A DNA stretch of 6,095 nt from Spirochaetales bacterium (GTDB taxonomy: Bacteria > Spirochaetota > Spirochaetia > SZUA-6 > DRHE01), in assembly GCA_016930895.1 (NCBI GenBank), contig JAFGFV010000039.1, positions 1 through 6,095 on the forward strand. The letters are read 5' to 3'. Below are positions 1 through 4,737 of this stretch, piece after piece. A program made the position numbers and the translations under genes. The notes beneath the pieces were generated by a model that was given only the letters and a program-made list of their open reading frames with translations, did not search any database and had not been told where the DNA came from. Numbering within the stretch: the stretch's first letter is position 1; each line of letters opens with the position of its first letter.

Positions 1-903
1 CATGTAGGCGTTGACGTCCAGCAGGTTCATCAGGTTGTAGAACACCCCGATGATCAGCACCCCCGCGAAGGTGCCCAGGATGTTGCCCGCGCCCCCGGCG
101 AGAGAGACGCCGCCGATGACCACAGCGGTGATGGTGTCCAGCTCGTAGCCCACGCCGACCTTGGGACCGCCCCCGCCCATGCGGGCGGCCATGTACATGG
201 AGGCGACGCCGACCAGCATTCCGCAGATCAGGTATGCCAGGAAACGCACCCACTGGACCGGAATCCCGGAAATCTGGGACACGTAAGGATCCGAGCCCAC
301 CGCGTAAAGGTGCCTGCCCAGGCGGTTCTTGCGCAGCAGGTAGTAGCAGGCGGCGATGATCACGACGAACAGGATGATGCTGAAGGGGACGCCCGCCACG
401 GTGCCGTCGGAGATGAAGCGGTAGGAACGCGGGATCCCGCCGATGGTCTTGGGGGCGTAGAACAGCACGGCCCCCTGGAACAGGCTCATGGTGGCCAGGG
501 TGCCCATGAAGGGCGGCACCCGGAGCTTGACCACGATGAGCCCGTTGATGGCGCCGGCGCCGGCGCCTAGGGCCACCAGCATGAGGGCGATCAGCAGCGG
601 CGGCACCCCCGGGTTGACCTGGTAGATACCGGCGGCCAGGGAGGTGAGCAGGGACATCACGGCTCCCACCGAGAGGTCGATGCCTCCGGCGATCACCACG
701 AAGGCCTGGCCCAGGGAGGCCAGGCCCAGGCCGATGGGCTGCACCAGAAAGACGTTCCGCAGGTTGCGGGCGCTCAGGAACAGCGGGGAGGCGATCATCG
801 AGAAGAGGATCAGCAGCCCCAGGATGACCCATACCAGCCCTTCAGGGCTCGTGAGGCGCCTGCCGATTCCCTTCAGCCCGAGGGCGCGCGCCGCTGTCTT
901 CAT
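1..903 (-). CDS. Sugar ABC transporter permease B (CUT2/RbsC-like), C-terminus cut by window edge
   Basis: This is an inner-membrane permease of the BPD_transp_2 family that forms part of the channel for a ribose-type sugar importer. I read 301 residues without interruption from ATG at 903 to the left edge; relatives are usually 310-340 residues, so only a short C-terminal piece is missing. Hydrophobic segments lie near residues 23-45, 55-75, 80-95, 101-120, 172-190, 220-240 and 255-290. Family hallmarks are LGQAFVVIAGGIDLSVGA (64-81), the cytoplasmic coupling-type loop GRHLYAVGSDPYVSQISG (196-213) and YELDTITAVVIGGVSLAGGAGN (253-274). The start ATG overlaps the ATPase stop as ATGA, and a GGGAG ribosome site sits nine bases upstream inside the ATPase gene, so the two are probably translationally coupled. 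It differs clearly from permease A at 3618-4577, so the two probably form a heterodimer. The substrate is unknown. Confidence 0.95.
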   Translation of the reverse strand, partial: MKTAARALGLKGIGRRLTSPEGLVWVILGLLILFSMIASPLFLSARNLRNVFLVQPIGLGLASLGQAFVVIAGGIDLSVGAVMSLLTSLAAGIYQVNPGVPPLLIALMLVALGAGAGAINGLIVVKLRVPPFMGTLATMSLFQGAVLFYAPKTIGGIPRSYRFISDGTVAGVPFSIILFVVIIAACYYLLRKNRLGRHLYAVGSDPYVSQISGIPVQWVRFLAYLICGMLVGVASMYMAARMGGGGPKVGVGYELDTITAVVIGGVSLAGGAGNILGTFAGVLIIGVFYNLMNLLDVNAYM

Positions 904-2462
904 GGATTGCTGCTCCCGTGGTTGCTGCTCCCGTTGCGCAGCGAGAAGGCGTGGCCCACCGCCAGGGACATGATCTGCTCCTCCGTGGCCCTGTGCTCGT
1001 GCTGGTCGATCGTGCCTTCGATCCGCCCGCTGCGCATGACCAGGATTCGGTCGCTCATGCCGATGATCTCAGGAAGCTCCGAAGAGATCATCAGGATCGA
1101 CTTGCCCGTGGACACGACCTGCCGCATGATTCGGTAGATCTCCGCTTTGGCTCCCACATCGATGCCCCGCGTCGGCTCCGAGAACACGAAGATCTCCGGT
1201 TCCCGCAGGAGCCACCGGGAGATCAGCACCTTCTGCTGGTTCCCGCCGCTCAGGTTCTCCACCGCCTGGGCGATCCCCGGCGTGCGGATGTTCAGGAGTT
1301 CCACCTGGGCCCGGGTGTCCTCGGCTTCCTGTTTGCGCCGCAGGAATCCCAGGTGCAGGTAGTGCGGGAGGTGCGCGATGGTCACGTTCTCCTTGACGCT
1401 CATGGGTCCCAGAATCCCGAGGTTCTTGCGGTCGTCGGTGATGTAGCCGAAGCCCGAGGAGATGGCGTCGTGGATCGATCGGATCTCCCGCGCCCGGCCC
1501 CGCAGGCGGATCTCTCCGCCCTCGTGTTTCTCGAGGCCCAGGATGCAGCGGGCCAGGAAGTTGCGCCCGGCCCCCACCATGCCGGCCATACCGAGGATCT
1601 CCCCCGCGTAGAGCGTGAAGCTCACATCCTTGAGCCGCTCGCCCTTGGAAAGATTCCTGACCTCGAGGAGCACGTGTCTATCCCCGTCCCCCGGTGGGGA
1701 CGGGGATAGACCTGGGAAGTAGTCTTCGATCTTGCGGCCGACCATCATCGGGATGAGCTCGTCCTTGGTCAGCCCCTCGCGCTCCCGGGTGCCCATGACC
1801 TTCCCGTCCTTGAGCACCGTGACCCGGTCCGCGATCTCGAAGATCTCGTCGAGCATGTGGGAGATGTAAATCACCGTCACGCCGCGGGCCTTGAGGTTGC
1901 GGATGATCTCGAAGAGCTTCTTGAGCTCCCTGTCGGTGAGGGCCGCGGAAGGCTCGTCCATGATCAGGACGGAGGCGGTGACCGAAAGAGCCTTCACGAT
2001 CTCCACGACCTGCTGCTGCACCACCGACAGCTCTTCGATCTTCGTGTCCACGTCCAGCTCGATGCCGAGCTCCTCGAGCAGTTGCCGCGCTTTGGTCCTG
2101 GCGGCGCGCTTGTCCAGGTGACCCAGGACGCGTGTCGGCTCCCGGTTCAGGAACACGTTGTCGGTGACGTCGAAGGTGCGGATCAGGCTGAACTCCTGGA
2201 AGATGATGCTGATCCCGGCGTCCTGGGCCTCATGAGGGTTGCGGAAAGACACTGCCTCGCCGTTGAGCACGATCTGTCCTGCGTCGGGCTGGTAAACTCC
2301 CGAGAGGATCTTCATGAGCGTGGACTTGCCGGCGCCGTTCTCGCCGACCAGGCCGTGGACCTCGCCCTTGTACAGGTCCAGGTTCACGTCGTCGAGGGCC
2401 TTGACTCCAGGGAAGTTCTTGGTGATTCCCGACAGCGTCAGCACCGCCGCGGAACGCTCCAT
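900..2462 (-). CDS. Sugar ABC transporter ATP-binding protein, tandem nucleotide-binding domains (RbsA/MglA-like)
   Basis: This 520-residue cytoplasmic ATPase has the usual length for the family and powers uptake through the two permeases. Domain 1 has a normal Walker A GENGAGKST (40-48), Q-loop near Q89, signature LSVVQQQ (145-151), Walker B VLIMDEPS (165-172) and switch histidine H202. Domain 2 has the degenerate Walker A GMVGAGRN (294-301), an intact signature LSGGNQQKV (404-412), and Walker B IFVFSEPTRGIDVGAK (424-439), where the usual aspartate is Ser428. SSE replaces the switch histidine region, which is normal for domain 2 here. I infer that domain 1 does most of the hydrolysis. The ATG at 2462 was chosen because GAGGAG lies five bases upstream and the homology begins there; the frame stays open to 2603, but that extension overlaps the binding-protein gene. 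The linker (251-263) is encoded by a perfect palindrome. The C-terminus GSSNHGSSNP comes from a tandem 15-bp repeat. Confidence 0.96.
   Translation of the reverse strand: MERSAAVLTLSGITKNFPGVKALDDVNLDLYKGEVHGLVGENGAGKSTLMKILSGVYQPDAGQIVLNGEAVSFRNPHEAQDAGISIIFQEFSLIRTFDVTDNVFLNREPTRVLGHLDKRAARTKARQLLEELGIELDVDTKIEELSVVQQQVVEIVKALSVTASVLIMDEPSAALTDRELKKLFEIIRNLKARGVTVIYISHMLDEIFEIADRVTVLKDGKVMGTREREGLTKDELIPMMVGRKIEDYFPGLSPSPPGDGDRHVLLEVRNLSKGERLKDVSFTLYAGEILGMAGMVGAGRNFLARCILGLEKHEGGEIRLRGRAREIRSIHDAISSGFGYITDDRKNLGILGPMSVKENVTIAHLPHYLHLGFLRRKQEAEDTRAQVELLNIRTPGIAQAVENLSGGNQQKVLISRWLLREPEIFVFSEPTRGIDVGAKAEIYRIMRQVVSTGKSILMISSELPEIIGMSDRILVMRSGRIEGTIDQHEHRATEEQIMSLAVGHAFSLRNGSSNHGSSNP
907..934 (-). 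repeat. Tandem 13-base repeat at the ATPase/permease B junction
   Basis: TTGCTGCTCCCGT occurs at 907-919 and again at 922-934, a 15-base period. On the coding strand each copy reads ACGGGAGCAGCAA, so the GGGAG ribosome site of permease B is duplicated, and the ATPase tail reads GSSN-H-GSSN-P. Confidence 0.7.
1676..1711. repeat. Perfect 16-bp inverted repeat inside the ATPase gene
   Basis: The arms GTCTATCCCCGTCCCC (1676-1691) and GGGGACGGGGATAGAC (1696-1711) are perfect reverse complements around the four-base loop CGGT. The 36-base element is read in frame and encodes most of the interdomain linker of the ATPase (residues 251-263), a Pro/Gly/Asp-rich stretch. It resembles REP-type or small mobile palindromes in form, but I cannot assign it to a known family. 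Confidence 0.85.
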
Positions 2463-2467
2463 GCACA

Positions 2468-2473
2468 CTCCTC
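2468..2473 (-). promoter_or_regulatory. Ribosome binding site that fixes the ATPase start
   Basis: GAGGAG on the minus strand is five bases before ATG 2462. It decides against the open upstream extension (to 2603), which would overlap the end of the binding-protein gene and adds sequence with no family resemblance. Confidence 0.75.
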
Positions 2474-2483
2474 GCTCGAAGGT

Positions 2484-2524
2484 GTCCGACGGCCGGCGCG
2501 GGGCGTCCCGTCCGGCCGTCGGAC
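2484..2524 (-). repeat. Strong intergenic stem-loop after the binding-protein gene
   Basis: Two perfect 13-base arms, GTCCGACGGCCGG (2484-2496) and CCGGCCGTCGGAC (2512-2524), enclose a 15-base loop that itself contains CGGG/CCCG. The element lies in the 89-base gap between the binding-protein stop and the ATPase ribosome site. No U-run follows on the minus strand, so it is probably not a full terminator. By analogy with other importer operons, such as the one holding malE, it more likely protects the binding-protein mRNA from 3' decay or attenuates downstream transcription, giving more binding protein than ATPase. Confidence 0.75.
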
Positions 2525-2551
2525 TCTCACACAGCTTGTCCGGGCCCCGGG

Positions 2552-3562
2552 CTACAGCTCGGGCAGGAATTCCGCCGGCATCTGGTCGTCGCCGATCCAC
2601 CACCAGTCCGACAGCTCAGGCTTGGTCAGGTCCTGGATCTCGTCGGGGCCGTAGCCGTCGATGTCGATGTAGACGATCTTGTCGACCTTCTCTCCCTTGA
2701 CCGCCCTGACGGCCTGCTTGACCGCCTCGCCGGACAGCTTGGTGGTCATGGGGTAGGCGTAGCCCCGGGCATTGTTGGCCACCAGGAACTTGGTGTAGCC
2801 GTTCAGCTGATCCCCGGTGGAGGGCACCAGCGGGCGTCCGGCTTCCTTGAGGGCCTGGAGGGCCGGCCAGGACATAAGCCCGGAGTCCGCCCAGATGCCG
2901 TCGATCTGCGGAAAGGCCTGGATCATGGCTTCCATGATCGACTTGGCCTTGGGGGGCGACCAGTCGCAGTACTGGTGATCGAGGATCTCGATGCCCGGGT
3001 ACTTCTTGAAGACCTCCCGCGCTCCGGCCAAGCGGTCCTCGGCCGTGGTGTTGCCGGCGATCCCGGACATCATGACGATCTTGCCCTTGCCGTCCAGCTC
3101 TTCGGCGAGCCAGGTCGCCTGGGCCCGACCGAACTCCAGGAGGTCCTGCAGGACCAGACAGGTGTACTTGTCGGTGTTGATGGTGCCGCCGAACACGATG
3201 ACCGGCACTCCCTGCTCGTGCACCCGCTCGATGGCCGGGATGATGGCGTCGGCCACGGTGGGGTAGACGATCAGGGCGTCGACGCCCTTGACCAGCAGGT
3301 CGTCAATGTCCGCCAGCTGCTTCTCCGGCTTCTCGTCCGCGTTGGTCAGGTAGGTCTGGGTGATTTCCGGGTGGGCGGCCACCTCGGCGTTGAAGTTGGC
3401 TACCAGAAACTGCCGCCAGGAGTCTCCCATGCCGGCGTTGCTGAAGCCGATGACGATGCCCTCCTTCTTGGAACCCGCTTCCTCGGACCCGCCTGCGAAC
3501 GCGGCCAGGGCCACGCAGGCCATCAGGAACGCGATCAGGGTAGCGCGAATCGCTCGCTTCAT
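2552..3562 (-). CDS. Periplasmic sugar-binding protein (type 1, Peripla_BP_4-like)
   Basis: This 336-residue exported protein is the substrate receptor of the transporter. Residues 1-23 form a signal peptide (basic MKRAIR, hydrophobic core, AFA before GGSEE). There is no lipobox cysteine at the cleavage site, so it is probably cleaved by signal peptidase I and soluble in the periplasm. The mature part shows the two-lobed type 1 fold: strand IVIGFSNAGMGDSW (36-49), the repeated QLADIDDLLVKGVDALIVYP (82-101), IVMMSGIAGNTTAEDRLAGA (162-181) and DGIWADSG (221-228). R177 and D251 sit where RbsB uses Arg141 and Asp215 for sugar contacts. The Asp-Arg pair that follows the fourth strand in RbsB is replaced by FGGT (124-127), so ribose is unlikely. 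The tail is rich in Trp (320-322). ATG at 3562 fits the signal peptide and has AAGGAG eight bases upstream; an in-frame TTG at 3610 is less likely. The gene lies between permease A and the ATPase, with hairpins on both sides. Confidence 0.95.
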   Translation of the reverse strand: MKRAIRATLIAFLMACVALAAFAGGSEEAGSKKEGIVIGFSNAGMGDSWRQFLVANFNAEVAAHPEITQTYLTNADEKPEKQLADIDDLLVKGVDALIVYPTVADAIIPAIERVHEQGVPVIVFGGTINTDKYTCLVLQDLLEFGRAQATWLAEELDGKGKIVMMSGIAGNTTAEDRLAGAREVFKKYPGIEILDHQYCDWSPPKAKSIMEAMIQAFPQIDGIWADSGLMSWPALQALKEAGRPLVPSTGDQLNGYTKFLVANNARGYAYPMTTKLSGEAVKQAVRAVKGEKVDKIVYIDIDGYGPDEIQDLTKPELSDWWWIGDDQMPAEFLPEL

Positions 3563-3599
3563 CCTCTTCTCTCCTTCTCCACGATCTATCGGTTGTGTG

Positions 3600-3614
3600 C
3601 CCGTTGACAACGGG
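3600..3614 (-). repeat. Short hairpin between permease A and binding-protein genes
   Basis: CCCGTT-GAC-AACGGG forms a six-bp stem with a three-base loop, directly after the permease A stop and before the binding-protein ribosome site. No U-run follows on the minus strand. It may act as an mRNA processing or stability element in the 5' leader of the binding-protein gene. Confidence 0.4.
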
Positions 3615-3617
3615 TCT

Positions 3618-4577
3618 TCATGCTCTCTTGTTCCTCTGGGCGTTCAACCAGAGGGCCAGGATGATCACGAACCCCTTGATCATCATCTGGCTCTGGATCG
3701 GGAAGCCCATGAGCAGGGACAGGTTGGTGAGCACCAGCAGAATCACGGCGCCGATGACCGTACCCTGCACGCTCCCCGAGCCCCCGCCGATGGCCGCACC
3801 CCCGAGCACTGCGATGGCGATGGTATCCAGCTCGTAGCCCTCGCCGATCTTCTGATCCGACATGTTGGTGTAGCCCCCGAGCAGGATCCCCACGAAGGCG
3901 GCGGTGATGCTGCAGATCACGAAGGCGAGGATCACGACCCGGTCGCTGCGGACGCCGCTCAAGGTGGCCACCGCCGAGTTGTTCCCCACCGCGTAGAGGC
4001 GTCGGCCGTACCCCATGCGGTTGAGTACGATCGCCATGAGCACCGCCGCCACCACGAACACGTAGAACAGGTTGGGTACGCCCAGGGTAGTCCCGACACC
4101 GAGGCGGTTCAGGTTCTCGGGGATGTGCCCTCTGGGCAGGCCCTTGGTCCACAGCAGGCGGACACCCCGCAGCACGATGGAGCTACCCAGGGTGGCCACG
4201 AACGCGGGAACGCTGCGCTTGGTGACCAGGAGGCCGTTGAACAGCCCGACCGCCGCTCCGAAGGCCAGGGTCAGCAGGGTGATCGGCAGGAAGAGGCTGT
4301 TCTTGCCGGCCATGAAGGTCGCGGCGAACACGTTGGCCGTCGACACCACCTCCGCGACCGACAGGTCCAGCCCGCCGGCGATGATCACCACGGTCTGCCC
4401 TAGAGCGGCGATCCCCAGCATCGAGAAGCTGCGCGCGATGTTCAGGAGGTTGGTGAACTTGAAGAAGTTGACACCGGTGGTGAGGAAGATGACGAGCGCC
4501 GCCACCACCAGCGCCGCCACCGCGATGTACAGGCCCTGGTAACTCCTGGCTCTCTTGCCGGTTAATACACGAATCAT
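3618..4577 (-). CDS. Sugar ABC transporter permease A (CUT2/RbsC-like), first gene of operon
   Basis: This complete 319-residue inner-membrane protein of the BPD_transp_2 family is the second channel subunit of the importer. After a basic N-terminus (MIRVLTGKRARS) hydrophobic segments appear near 15-35, 52-70, 76-91, 95-118, 170-185, 212-235, 251-263, 270-290 and 298-311. Diagnostic motifs are ALGQTVVIIAGGLDLSV (58-74), GYGRRLYAVGNNSAVATLSGV (189-209), YELDTIAIAVLGGAAIGGGSGS (248-269) and the C-terminal MMIKGFVIILAL (298-309). After DLSV, where relatives usually have glycine, it has Ala-Glu (75-76). It is the promoter-proximal gene of the minus-strand operon, divergent from the histidine kinase. 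The region before ATG 4577 offers only a weak ribosome site (AGGGCAGG). The TGA at 3618 is 55 bases upstream of the binding-protein ATG. The specific sugar cannot be deduced. Confidence 0.95.
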   Translation of the reverse strand: MIRVLTGKRARSYQGLYIAVAALVVAALVIFLTTGVNFFKFTNLLNIARSFSMLGIAALGQTVVIIAGGLDLSVAEVVSTANVFAATFMAGKNSLFLPITLLTLAFGAAVGLFNGLLVTKRSVPAFVATLGSSIVLRGVRLLWTKGLPRGHIPENLNRLGVGTTLGVPNLFYVFVVAAVLMAIVLNRMGYGRRLYAVGNNSAVATLSGVRSDRVVILAFVICSITAAFVGILLGGYTNMSDQKIGEGYELDTIAIAVLGGAAIGGGSGSVQGTVIGAVILLVLTNLSLLMGFPIQSQMMIKGFVIILALWLNAQRNKRA

Positions 4578-4591
4578 CGCCTGCCCTGCAA

Positions 4592-4602
4592 AGGGTTACC
4601 CT
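4592..4602. promoter_or_regulatory. Small perfect palindrome upstream of permease A (possible operator)
   Basis: AGGGT-T-ACCCT is a perfect 5+1+5 inverted repeat, 15 bases upstream of the permease A ATG and overlapping the weak -10 candidate TAGGGT. Its half-site ACCCT recurs in the kinase -10 region (4723-4727). It could bind a regulator or form a small mRNA hairpin near the ribosome site. It is short enough to arise by chance. Confidence 0.25.
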
Positions 4603-4698
4603 AAACCGGCATGGCCGGCGAAGGAATGGACGCAAGCGAGCGGCATTGTGGATTTTTTTTCCTGCGGCCAGCCGTTCCATCGAAGACCGCCGGGGGAG

Positions 4699-4727
4699 TT
4701 GACAGCCCTTGGGCAGGCTACTACCCT
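4699..4727 (+). promoter_or_regulatory. Predicted sigma-70-type promoter for the histidine kinase
   Basis: A perfect TTGACA (4699-4704) is followed after exactly 17 bases by TACCCT (4722-4727), which keeps the three most conserved -10 bases (T, A and final T). Transcription would start near 4734, only a few bases before the GTG at 4738. A short palindromic GCCC-TT-GGGC (4705-4714) lies in the spacer and could be an operator. This is a prediction from sequence only. Confidence 0.45.
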
Positions 4728-4737
4728 TCTCGGTGGC

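Larger units (their letters stand above)
4578..4737. other. Divergent intergenic control region between transporter operon and kinase
   Basis: This 160-base spacer separates the starts of permease A (leftward) and the kinase (rightward), so both transcription units must be controlled here or nearby. It holds a promoter-like pair facing the kinase, an 11-bp palindrome just before permease A, a CCGGC-ATG-GCCGG mini-inverted repeat (4606-4618) and a run of eight T at 4653-4660 that stands out in GC-rich surroundings. I found no convincing -35/-10 pair facing permease A. The best, TTCCTT and TAGGGT with a 17-base spacer (minus strand, 4626-4598), is weak. No credible small gene is present. Confidence 0.8.

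Noticed and set aside
2463..2603. N-terminal extension of the ATPase upstream of ATG 2462
   Set aside because: It would overlap the binding-protein gene end, passes through the stem-loop, lacks a ribosome site and adds sequence not seen in the family.
3586..3621. An 11-residue frame MKTRCQRAHNR whose ATG overlaps the permease A stop
   Set aside because: It is very short, runs through a hairpin, and offers no sign of being a leader peptide such as a run of regulatory codons.
3360..4403. A 347-codon plus-strand frame opposite the binding protein and permease A
   Set aside because: Its His/Asp/Glu/Gln-rich translation spans two genes on the other strand and has no family resemblance.
4653..4660. 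Run of eight T as a possible intrinsic terminator
   Set aside because: No GC-rich stem immediately precedes it on the plus strand, and no gene ends there on either strand. It may be an AT-rich promoter-proximal tract instead.
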